Part shown: piece after piece, positions 9,185 to 20,098 of the stretch | Layout of the letters: every line of letters starts with the position of its first letter | How positions within the stretch are numbered: position 1 is the stretch's first letter | From: Nemertoderma westbladi | Lineage: Eukaryota > Xenacoelomorpha > Nemertodermatida > Nemertodermatidae | Assembly (NCBI GenBank): GCA_032718475.1 | Contig: JAUCBJ010006254.1 | Location: 1 to 64,000, forward strand | DNA: 64,000 nucleotides | Direction: 5' to 3' | Program-made: the position numbers and the translations under genes | Notes under the pieces: generated by a model | Told to the model about the DNA's origin: nothing | Database searches by the model: none | Seen by the model: the letters and a program-made list of their open reading frames with translations, nothing else

Positions 9185-11096
9185 ATGCATTGCGTCGCCC
9201 TAGCAACCCTGGGCTTATTGACTATGTTGCCTTGGGTTGCTCGTGGCAACGTTGGTGACCACGGTTTCGGCAACTACGACGGTCTGGATGACCCCAACGC
9301 TTTGGACCCCAACAATAAAAACCCGCTGGAATCCTGCGACATCTTCTACACAAAGTGTCAAGGTAACTCCCACTGCGCGATCACGAGTTACTACCAGCAG
9401 TACTTCGGTAGGTGTCTGTGCGCCGACGGGTTCGTTCTCGACGCTGAGAAACACATCTGTCGCAACTGTACCGACGCGGCCGGGGGTTTCCCTTGCGGGG
9501 CTAACGCAGCCTGCGTTAAGGATGAAGCTTTCGATCCGTACATCACAGAGATTTACCGCTGCCAATGCGACGTGGGGTTCGTCGCGGATATAAACAGTAC
9601 CGAGGGCGCCTGCGTTAAGTGCGACCCCTCGCGGTTGGGCGTGGAACAGAGTTGCGGGCCGGTAGGTAACTGCGTGATAACGGACGGGACAGCGCTGGAC
9701 GACATGGCGGAAGAGACACCGCGTGGCTGCCAGTGCTACGCCGGGTACATAGAGGACGGGTTCGTACGCTCGTGTCGCGCGTGCAATGAGCGTCTCGTAC
9801 CGGTGAACAAGGACGAGTGCGTCGACCTCAATGCGGTCTGCGAGTACTCGCTAGAGGCGCAGCGCTACAAGTGTCTGTGCGAGTTCGGTAACTATACGTG
9901 GAACGCGGGGAATACTTCGTGCGTTCGTTGCACCATCGACGAACCGGTAGCGGAGAACCGCGCCTACTGCCCCCAAGGGCAGACGTGCGTGGCCCCGCTG
10001 AACTACGAGGACGGACGGACGCTCTGCTACAAGCTGTGCAACCCCACCTGGGTGGTGGACCCGTGTAACAACGGACAGACATCCCAGATATGTACCCCCT
10101 CCGTCGACGCTATCTGGCACATGAGCAACAGGAACCGCGTTTGTGAGTGTCAGGAGGGCTACGAACGCTCCAGGGATGGGACCTGCATCCCCACAGGGAA
10201 CCGTCTCACCTGTGAGTATTTCTATTGTATAGGAAGTAATACCTTGTTACTATTCTGTGCCAATATCAAAGGTATGCGAAATAACTATTTAAGCTGTGGC
10301 AAAAAAAGTGTACTTCTTTGTCGAGCGATATTATTTGGCGAGCGTAGCGAGGCAAATAAGACAAAAAATATTACTTTTTACCACCACTTAAATAGTTATT
10401 TCGCATGGTATTTTTTCCAAAAAATGTTCTAGAAAAAAAATATGTTCTAGAAAACAATATTTATCAAAATTGATAGCTAACACGTGTTCTATAACATTTA
10501 TAAAAAAATAGCAAAAACTAGCCAGTATAAAAAATGGAAATTACTTTGAAATTTAATTTAGTTCTTTTGACAAAAATAATGACTTACTACAAATAAAAGT
10601 TATTATTTGTCTACCAATTATTAAATTTAATGCACCAACACAATCACCCTATTACCATAACAACGTTCTGCGTCTACCTCCAGGTTACACGTGCGAACAT
10701 GGCGATCACAAATGCAACGAGATTCAGGACACCTCCAAGAACTTCTACAAGCTGTGCGAATACGACGAGGTCTGTTACACCGAGATGCTTCACTGGGTCG
10801 AGGATGAGGGGGGCACGGGGGTCGAGGGGTCAACTCTGCGATGGAGTTACCGACGCGACTGTCGCAAGGACCCCTGCGACTGGATCAACCCGATCACCGA
10901 CTGCGTCGACGTCGGGGGTCGTCTCCATTGCGAGTGGTGCATCTGGTTCGGGCCCCAGAAGCAGTGCCTCAGCTGCTGCGAGGATCCACTCTGCAACTGG
11001 TACGAACTCGATCGTGGCGGCTCCCAGCCAATCAGAGGCCATCAGCTAGGGGTTGTTTACCTCGTTGTCATGGTAGCCGTCGTAATCCACTCATAA
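9185..11096 (+). CDS. Secreted EGF-like Cys-rich protein, probably GPI-anchored (two exons)
   Basis: Exon 1 is 9185-10211 and exon 2 is 10684-11096. The donor GTGAGT at 10212 and acceptor CTCCAG ending at 10683 split a Cys codon in phase 1, giving 479 residues. The first ~21 residues are a signal peptide (hydrophobic core LATLGLLTMLPWVA, then ARG). Five or six Cys-rich modules follow with EGF-like spacing and endings such as CQCDVGF, CQCYAGY and CECQEGYER. NCT, NST, NYT and NTS are potential N-glycosylation sites. Exon 2 adds a different Cys-rich segment (CEWCIWFGPQKQCLSCC). It ends in a short hydrophobic tail (LGVVYLVVMVAVVIHS) preceded by Gly/Ser, as expected for a GPI signal. The coding sequence is much richer in GC than its surroundings. 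AATAAA overlaps the stop. I know no specific orthologue; a surface or ciliary-coat role is speculation. Confidence 0.75.
10271..10410. repeat. Intronic inverted repeat (hairpin)
   Basis: The arm CGAAATAACTATTTAAGC near 10277 is matched, with two mismatches, by the reverse complement of ACTTAAATAGTTATTTCG near 10385-10404. The arms are about 23 bp and enclose about 95 bp. The repeat lies in the intron of the EGF-like gene and may be a small MITE or may help define the intron by folding. Two short direct copies of ATGTTCTAGAAAA follow at about 10424-10455. Confidence 0.7.
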
Positions 11097-11607
11097 TAAA
11101 TTCGTTACAGCTTCGAGATAGAACTTTATTTTTGAACATTAATATATTTTGTTCCCTGGAAGCACCTCAGTTTCTATTTATTTCACACCATAAATCATTA
11201 TTGTATTCAAAAATTATTGTTTTCAAAATAATTATAATTCATCCGACGAATAGGATTGCACATTGGTTAGACTGGCGGGAGATGTTTATAAGAATTTCAG
11301 TTGAAGTAGAGTATCGGACCCGATATGGCACGCCACGTCAACCTCATCTTAAAATAATTCACGTTTAACGTATCGTTAGTGTTACAACGTGTAATAACAC
11401 TGCGCTGAAATCTAGTCTAATCTAGCTTTTGTACTTTCTATCTAATTTAGTGATGGAAAGTAATAATATTGAGTGATAAAAGTATAGCCATGATAGCACG
11501 TGTTACGTGCTGGCCCGTTACGGCCTATTATGGGGACGGGAGGGGGCTACTTCGGTCTTAAAAGACATGGAATTCAATTTATGTTAGTTTTAGGTTAGCC
11601 TGGTGTA
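11097..11607. other. Non-coding flank, 3' of the EGF-like gene
   Basis: Contains the polyadenylation signal AATAAA at 11095-11100. I see no other gene or repeat before the first minus-strand HINE copy. Confidence 0.45.
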
Positions 11608-13337
11608 CTAGAAAGGAATTTCCTAAAGGAAATGCAACCACGAAGCTAAGGAAAATTAAACAAACGGCCACACTTTGGTTCGTTGCTTAGCCTCGTTAAG
11701 TAGCAATTGTCAATAATTAACTTCTATTCCCATGGAAACTAGAGTTCTCTGGAACTGTTGCTTTAAGCTTTGAAAAAAAATTCAGTACAGATTGTGTTTC
11801 AGATAACACATATACTGAGTTTCAGAAAATATTGTAGTTTATGTCCAAATTACCGATTTTCTATCAAAATGCATCTGTTTGCAGTGGTTGTCATGGAAAC
11901 TGGAAAATAGAACAATGTAATTCGGATGCAGAATAAGTCATATAGTGGGGGTAGGGGTTAGTCCCAAGTCATAATACTATTAACTTGTGCTTCAAATTAT
12001 CATTTTATAAATTTTAACATCTGTTTAGACTTGTTGCTATGGTAACTGTATTTTCTAATTAACCTCAAACGGCTTGGATATGGATCTTATAGATGAGTTG
12101 CAAAACCCCAAGTTTATATATATTACAGTTTTGCTACAAATAGAGTTATCAATATAGATTTGAATGATATAGAGTTTAATAAAACTACAGTTACCATGGT
12201 AACTAAATTTCTGGAATAATTTAAGTTTCACTAAAAGTTCCAACTAGTGGTCCAGATAACACATACCCAGTTTTGTAAAATTTTATCGTGAAGTCTATGT
12301 CCAAATGAATAAGTTTTGAATAAAAACATCTGTTTTCAGCGGTTGTCACGGTAACTGAAAAATAGAACAATGTAATTCGAATGCAGAATAAGTTATATAG
12401 TGGGGGTAGGGGTTGGTCCCAAGTCATAATACTATTAACTTGTGCTTCAAATTATTATATTTTAAATTTTGACATCTGTTTAGTCTTGTTGCTATGGTAA
12501 CTAGATTGTGTAATTATTCTCGAACGGCTTCTATATGGACCTTATAGATGAGTTGCAATACCCCAAATTTATATATATTACATTATTTTGTAACAAATAG
12601 AGTATTGAATTTAGACTTGAATGATATAGACTTTAATAAACTCCAGTTACCATGGTACCTAGATATTTCTGGAATGTTTTGAGTTTCACTAAAAGTTCCA
12701 ACTAGTGCTCCAGTCCTGATAACACATACCCAGTTTCGTAAAATTTTATTGCGAAGTCTATGTCCAAATGAGCTAATTTTCTATAAAAACATCTGTTTTC
12801 AGCGGTTGTCATGGTAACTGCAAAATATAACAATCAAATTCGGACGCAGAATAAGTTATATAGTGGGGGTAGGGGTTGGTCCCAAGTCATCACACATTAA
12901 CCTTAGGCTTCAAATTAACATTTTATAAATTTTAACATCTGTTTAGCCCGGTTGCCAAGGTAACTGGATTTTCTATTTAACCTCAATCGGCTATGCTATG
13001 GACCTTATAGTTGAGTTGCGAAACCCCAAGTTTATATCTATTATAGTTTCCCTACAAATAGAGTTACAAATATTGACTTGAAATACATAGACTTTTTTCT
13101 ATGTCCGTTGCCATGGAAACCAGATTTTTCCTGGATATGAGACCCATCCCACACGACGCGCCTCGACGAATAGTATATACATGCAAAATTTCAGGGTACT
13201 TTTAAAGGCTAGTTTTTGCTGGACTTAAAAAAAACTAATCTGCCCCATACAAGTAAAATAGCCCACTATGAATAGACCATCTCAGCTAAGGAAAATCTTT
13301 CTTAGCGAAAGTAGTTGATTTTCCTTAGCTTCGTGGA
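11608..13337 (-). mobile_element. HINE copy 1, minus strand, expanded body (1.73 kb)
   Basis: Same ends as the copy at 5568 but in reverse orientation. It is about 460 bp longer than the others because the internal modules have expanded. Ten X-box-like 14-mers start at 11726, 11887, 12033, 12190, 12342, 12488, 12646, 12804, 12951 and 13107, instead of seven. Only two bases separate it from the next copy. Confidence 0.75.
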
Positions 13338-13339
13338 TA

Positions 13340-14593
13340 CTAGAAAGGCATTTCCTAAAGGAAATGCAACCACGAAGCTAAGGAAAATTAAACAAAGGGC
13401 CACAATTTGGTTTGTTGCTTAGCCTAGTTTAGTAGCATTTGCCAATAAATAACTTATATTCCTATGGAAACTAGAGTTCTCTGGAACTGTTGGTTTTACC
13501 TTTGAAAAAAGATTCAGTCCAGATTGTGGTTCAGATAACATACCGAGTTTCAGAAAATATTGTAGTTTATGTCCAAATTACCGATTTTCTATCAAAATGC
13601 ATCTGTTTGCAGTGGTTGTCATGGAAACTGAAAAATAGAACAATGTAATTCGGATGCAGAATAAGTCATATAGTGGGAGTAGGTCTTGTTGCCAAGTCAT
13701 TATGCTACTAACTTGTGCTTCAAATTATCATTTTATAAATTTTAACATCTGTTTAGTCTTGTTACTATGGTAACTGGATTGTGTAATTAACCTCGAATGG
13801 CTTGTATATGGCCTTATAGATGTGTTGCAAAACCCCAAATTTGTATATATTACATTATTTTGCTACAAATAGAGTATTGAATGATATAGACTTTAATAAA
13901 CTACAGTTACCATGGTAACTAGGTATTTCTGGAATGTTTTGAGTTTCACTAAAAGTTCCAACTAGTGGTCCAGATAACACATACCCAGTTTTGTAAAATT
14001 TCATCGCGAAGTCTATGTCCAAATGAATAATTTTTATATAAAAACATCTGTTTTCAGCGGTTGTCATGGTAACTGCAAAATAGAACAATCAAATTCGGAC
14101 GCAGAATAAGTTATATAGTGGGGGTAGGGGTTGGTCCCAAGTCATCACACATTAACCTTAGGCTTCAAATTAACATTTTATAAATATTAACATCTGTTTA
14201 GCCCGGTTGCCAAGGTAACTGGATTTTCTATTTAACCTCAATCGACTCTGATATGAACCTTATAGTCGAGTTGAGAAACCCCAAGTTTATATCTGTTATA
14301 GTTTTCCTACAAATAGAGTTTTAAATATTGACTTGAAATACATACGACTTTTTTCTAAGTCCGTTGCCATGGAAACCAGATTTTTCCTGGATATGAGACC
14401 CATCCCACACGACGCGCCTTGATGAGTAGTATATACATGCAAATTTCAGGGTACTTTTAAAGGCTAGTTTTTGCTGGACTTAAAAAACACTAAATCTGCT
14501 CCATACAAGTAAAATAGCCCACTATGAATAGACCATCTCAGCTAAGGAAAATCTTTCTTAGCGAAAGTAGTTGATTTTCCTTAGCTTCGTGGA
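13340..14593 (-). mobile_element. HINE copy 2, minus strand
   Basis: A complete element of about 1.25 kb in the same orientation as copy 1, separated from it by only TA. It has terminal hairpins at both ends and seven X-box-like motifs. The head-to-tail spacing is typical of rolling-circle (Helitron-type) tandem insertions. Confidence 0.75.
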
Positions 14594-14619
14594 ACTTGTA
14601 AATCATAAGTTACCACCTA

Positions 14620-15886
14620 CGAGAAAGGCATTTCCTAAAGGAAATGCAACCACGAAGCTAAGGAAAATTAAACAAACGGCCACACTTTGGTTCGTTGCTT
14701 AGCCTCGTTTAGTAGCAATTGTCAATAATTAACTTCTATTCCCATGGAAACTAGAGTTCTCTGGAACTGTTGCTTTAACCTTTGAAAAAAAATTCAGTAC
14801 AGATTGTGGTTCAGATAACACATATACTGAGTTTCAGAAAATATTGTAGTTTATGTCCAGATTACCGATTTTCTATCAAATTGCATCTGTTTGCAGTGGT
14901 TGTCATGGAAACTGAAAAATAGAACAATGTAATTCGGATGCAGAATAAGTCATATTGTGGGGGTAGGGGTTAGTCCCAAGTCATAATACTATTAACTTGT
15001 GCTTCAGATTATCATTTTATAAATTTTAACATCTGTTTATACTTGTTGCTATGGTAACTGTATTTTCTAATTAACCTCAAACGGCTTGGATATGGATCCT
15101 ATAGATGAGTTGCAAAACCCCAAGTTTATATATATTACAGTTTTGCTACAAATAGAGTTATCAATATAGATTTGAATGATATAGAGTTTAATAAACTACA
15201 GTTACCATGGTAACTAAATTTCTGGAATAATTTAAGTTTCACTAAAAGTTCCAACTAGTGGTCCAGATAACACATACCCAGTTTTGTAAAATTTTATCGT
15301 GAAGTCTATGTCCAAATGAATAAGTTTTGAATAAAAACATCTGTTTTCAGCGGTTGTCATGGTAACTGAAAAATAGAACAATGTAATTCGGATGCAGAAT
15401 AAGTTATATAGTGGGGGTAGGGGTTGGTCCCAAGTCATAACACCTTGCCCTTAGGCCTCAAATTAACATTTTATAAATTTTAACATCTGTTTATCCCGGT
15501 TGCCTAGGTAACTGGATTTTCTATTTAGCCTCAATCGGATCTGCTATGGACCTTATAGTTGTGTTGCGAAACCCCAAGTTTATATCTATTATAGTTTTCC
15601 TACAAATAGAGTTATAAATATTAACTTGAAATACATAGACTTTTTTTGAAGTCCGTTGCCATGGAAACCAGATTTTTCCTGGATATGAGACCCGGCCCAG
15701 AAGATGCGTCTCGTTGAGTAGTACATACATGCAAAATTTCAGGGTACTTTTAAAGGCTAGTTTTTTCCCCGACCAAAAAAAACCAAATCTGCCCCATACA
15801 AGTAAAATAGCCCACTATGAATAGACCATCTCAGCTAAGGAAAATCTTTCTTAGCGAAAGTAGTTGATTTTCCTTAGCTTCGTGGA
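14620..15886 (-). mobile_element. HINE copy 3, minus strand
   Basis: A complete 1.27-kb element whose 3' end reads CTCG rather than CTAG. Twenty-six bases of other sequence separate it from copy 2. Open frames inside are conserved only because the copies are similar; they have no coding signature. Confidence 0.75.
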
Positions 15887-16079
15887 TTTCCCATTTTCCC
15901 CATGGCATGCTGAAGGCCCGTGATTGATTTACTTTGGGTAGAAATATGTAGTGAATGTGAGAATCATCTTATATTTTTTAACAAATGATTTTTCACTTAT
16001 CCGTTACCATAGTGGTGCAAGGGCGCTGTAATTATGACATTCTGACTCAAGACAAAATCTGAAAACGACTTATGACTTA

Positions 16080-17346
16080 CGAGAAAGGAATTTCCTAAAG
16101 GAAATGCAACCACGAAGCTAAGGAAAATTAAACAAACGGCCACACTTTGGTTCGTTGCTTAGCCTCGTTTAGTAGCATTTGTCAATAATTAACTTCTATT
16201 CCCATGGAAACTAGTGTTCTCTGGAACTGTTGGTTTAACCTTTGAAAAAAAAATCAGTACAGATTGTGGTTCAGATAACACATATACTGAGTTTCAGAAA
16301 ATATTGTAGTTTATGTCCAAATTACCGATTTTCTATCAAAATGCATCTGTTTGCAGTGGTTGTCTTGGAAACTGAAAAATAGAACAATGTAATTGGGATG
16401 CAGAATAAGTCATATAGTGGGGGTAGGGGTTAATCCCAAGTCATAATACTATTAACTTGTGCTTCAAATTATCATTTTATAAATTTTAACATCTGTTTAG
16501 ACTTGTTGCTATGGTAACTGTATTTTCTAATTAACCTCAAACGGCTTGGATATGGATCTTATAGATGAGTTGCAAAACCCCAAGTTTATATATATTACAG
16601 TTTTGCTACAAATAGAGTTATCAATATAGACTTGAATGATATAGAGTTTAATAAACTACAGTTACCATGGTAACTAAATTTCTGGAATAATTTAAGTTTC
16701 ACTAAAAGTTCCAACTAGTGGTCCAGATAACACGTACCCAGTTTTGTAAAATTTCATCGTGAAGTCTATGTCCAAATGAATAATTTTTGTATAAAAACAT
16801 CTGTTTTCTGCGGTTGTCATGGTAACTGAAAAATAGAACAATGTAATTCGGATGCAGAATAAGTTATATAGTGGGGGTAGGGGTTGGTCCCAAGTCATAA
16901 CACCTTGCCCTTAGGCCTCAAATTAACATTTTATAAATTTTAACATCTGTTTATCCCGGTTGCCAAGGTAACTGGATTTTCTATTTAGCCTCAATCGGAT
17001 CTACTATGGACCTTATAGTTGTGTTGCGAAACCCCAAGTTTATATCTATTATAGTTTTCCTACAAATAGAGTTATAAATATTGACTTGAAATACATAGAC
17101 TTTTTTTGAAGTCCGTTGCCATGGAAACCAGATTTTTCCTGGATATGAGACCCGGCCCAAAAGATGCGCCTCGCCGAGTAGTATATACATGCAAAATTTC
17201 AGGGTACTTTTAAAGGCTTGTTTTTTCCGGAATCAAAAAAAACCAAATCTGCTCCATACAAGTAAAATAGCCCACTATGAATAGACCATCTCAGCTAAGG
17301 AAAATCTTTCTTAGCGAAAGTAGTTGATTTTCCTTAGCTTCGTGGA
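16080..17346 (-). mobile_element. HINE copy 4, minus strand
   Basis: A complete 1.27-kb element, again ending CTCG, and very similar to copy 3. About 190 bases of apparently unique sequence (15887-16079) separate the two. Confidence 0.75.
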
Positions 17347-17443
17347 CCAGTGGAGCACGGGCCTAATGCATTTCATAAAATATCTTAAGAATGACAAAAG
17401 GTTCAACATGTAAATTAAGCCGGTTGTAAATGGTATATTAATA

Positions 17444-18711
17444 CTAGAAAGGCATTTCCTGAAGGAAATGCAACCACGAAGCTAAGGAAAATTAAACAAA
17501 GGGCCACAATTATGGTTTGTTGCTTAGCCTAGTTTAGTAGCATTTGCCAATAAATAACTTATATTCCTATGGAAACTAGAATTCTCTGGAACTGTTGGTT
17601 TTACCTTTGAAAAAAGATTCAGTCCAGATTGTGGTTCAGATAACACATACCAAGTTTCAGAAAATATTGTAGTTTATGTCCAAATTACCGATTTTCTATC
17701 AAAATGCATCTGTTTGCAGTGGTTGTCATGGAAACTGAAAAATAGAACAATGTAATTCGGATGCAGAATAAGTCATATAATGGGGGTAGGTCTTGGTCCC
17801 AAGTCATAATACTATTAACTTGTGCTTCAAATAATCATTTTATAAATTTTAACATTTGTTTAGTCTTGTTGCTATGGTAACTGGATTTTCTAATTAACCT
17901 CGAACGGCTTGGATATGGACCTTATATATTAGTTGCAAAACCCCAAGTTTATATATATTACAGTTTTGCTACAAATAGTGTATTGAATTTAGACTTGAAT
18001 GATATAGACTTTAATAAACTCCAGTTACCATGGTAACAAGATATTTCTGGAATGATTTGAGTTTCACTAAAAGTTCCAACTAGTGGTCCAGATAACACAT
18101 ACCCAGTTTTGTAAAATTTTATCGCGAATTCTATGTCCAAATGAATAATTTTTGTATAAAAACATCTGTTTTCTGCGGTTGTCATGGTAACTGAAAAATA
18201 TAACAATGTAATTCGGATGCAGAATAAGTTATATAGTGGGGGTAGGGGTTGGTCCCAAGTCATAACAACTTGCCCTTAGGCTTCAAATTATCATTTTGTA
18301 AATTTTAACATCTGTTTAGCCCGGTTGCCAAGGTAACTGGATTTTCTATTTAGCCTCAATCGGATCTGCTATTGACCTTATAGTTGTGTTGCGAAACCCC
18401 AAGTTTATATCTATTATAGTTTTCCTACAAATAGAGTTATAAATATTGACTTGAAATACATATACTTTTTTTGAAGTCCGTTGCCATGGAAACCAGATTT
18501 TTCCTGGATATGAGACCCGGCCCAAAAGATGCGCCTCGTCGAGTAGTATATACATGGAAAATTTCAGGGTACTTTTAAAGGCTAGTTTTTTCACCGGTCA
18601 AAAAAAACCAAATCTGCCTCATACAAGTAAAATAGCCCACTATGAATAGACCATCTCAGCTAAGGAAAATCTTTCTTAGCGAAAGTAGTTGATTTTCCTT
18701 AGCTTCGTGGA
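17444..18711 (-). mobile_element. HINE copy 5, minus strand
   Basis: A complete 1.27-kb element with the usual ends. Its 5' end (right side in window coordinates) abuts the target site used by the LINE, so it lies just outside the LINE rather than in it. Confidence 0.75.
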
Positions 18712-18722
18712 CTATAGTAGGT

Positions 18723-18735
18723 GATGTAACAGAAT
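18723..18735. repeat. Left target-site duplication of the LINE
   Basis: GATGTAACAGAAT is repeated exactly at 22830-22842, immediately after the TAG-repeat tail of the LINE. This marks the 5' junction of the truncated LINE. Confidence 0.85.
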
Positions 18736-18736
18736 C

Positions 18737-18827
18737 GCGTCAGCAGATGATAGTGGCAATGGTGGAATTGGTCTATTGATGAATCCAACTGCACATGCAG
18801 CATTGGACAAAATAGACCAAATCTCTA
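18737..18827 (+). pseudogene. LINE endonuclease-domain fragment upstream of the HINE insertion
   Basis: The frame reads GGIGLLMNP and continues to the HINE junction, in phase with the coding sequence that resumes at 20099. GGIGLL is the usual stretch before the second half of an APE-type endonuclease in LINE proteins. It is too short to stand alone and is cut off from the rest of the protein by 1.27 kb of inserted DNA. Confidence 0.75.
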
Positions 18828-20098
18828 CTAGAAAGGCATTTCCTAAAGGAAATGCAACCACGAAGCTAAGGAAAATTAAACAAACGGCCACAATTTGGTT
18901 CGTTGCTTAGCCTAGTTTAGTAGCATTTGCCAATAAATAACTTCTATTCCCATGGAAACTAGAGTTCTCTGGAACTGTTGGTTTTACCTTTGAAAAAAGA
19001 TTCAGTCCAGATTGTTTTTCAGATAACACATCGAGTTTCAGAAAATATTGTAGTTTATGTCCAAATTACAGATTTTCTATCAAAATGCATCTGTTTGCAG
19101 TGGTTGTCATGGAAACTGAAAAATACAACAATGTAATTCGGATGCAGAATAAGTCATTTAGTGGGGGTAGGTGTTGGTCCCAAGTCATAATACTATTAAA
19201 TTGTGCTTCAAATTATCATTTTATTAATTTTAACATCTGTTTACTCTTGTTGCTATGGTAAATGGATTTTCTAATTAACTTCGAACGGCTTGTATATGGA
19301 TGGACCTTATAGATGAGTTGCAAAACCCCAAGTTTATATATATTACAGTTTTTCTCCAAATAGAGTTATGATTATAGACTTGAATGATATATAACTTTAA
19401 AAAAACTACAGTTACCATGGTAACTAGATATTTCTGGAATGTTTTGAGTTTCACTAAAAGTTCCAACTAGTGGTCCAGATAACACATACCTAGTTTCGTA
19501 AAATTTTATCGTGAAGTCTATGTACAAATGAATAATTTTCGTATAAAAACATCTGTTTTCAGCGGTTGTCAAGGTAACTGCAAAATAGAACAATCAAATT
19601 CGGACGCAGAATAAGTTATATAGTGGGGGTAGGGATTGGTCCCAAGTCATCACACCTTAACCTTAGGCTTCAAATTAACATTTTAAAAATTTTAACATCT
19701 GTTTAGCCCGGTTGCCAAGGTAACTGGATTTTCTATTTAACCTCAATCGGCTCTGCTATGGACCTTATAGTTGTGTTGAGAAACCCCAAGTTTATATGTA
19801 TTATAGTTTTCCTACAAATAGAGTTACAAATATTGACTTGAAATACATAGACTTTTTTCTAAGTCCGTTGCCATGGAAACCAGATTTTTCCTGGAGATGA
19901 GACCCATCCCACACGACGCGCCTTGATGAGTTGTATATACATGCAAAATTTCAGGGTACTTTTAAAGGCTAGTTTTTTCCCCGACCAAAAAACACTAAAT
20001 CTGCCTCACACAAGTAAAATAGCCCACTATGAATAGACCATCTCAGCTAAGGAAAATCTTTCTTAGCGAAAGTAGTTGATTTTCCTTAGCTTCGTGGA
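18828..20098 (-). mobile_element. HINE copy 6, minus strand, inserted in the LINE
   Basis: A complete 1.27-kb element. X-box-like 14-mers start at 18946, 19103, 19249, 19411, 19565, 19711 and 19867. Because it interrupts the LINE coding frame, its insertion site can be read directly. On the minus strand the empty site is GCGGT/TAGAG, an insertion between two T residues, which is the target described for Helentrons. Confidence 0.85.

Noticed and set aside
12055-19593. Repeated open frames of 60-100 codons (starting MTWDQPLPPLYN or MFYFAVTM) in the HINE copies
   Set aside because: They recur because the copies are similar, have no start context or domain, and are broken in some copies. The conserved unit is the palindrome spacing, not the frame.
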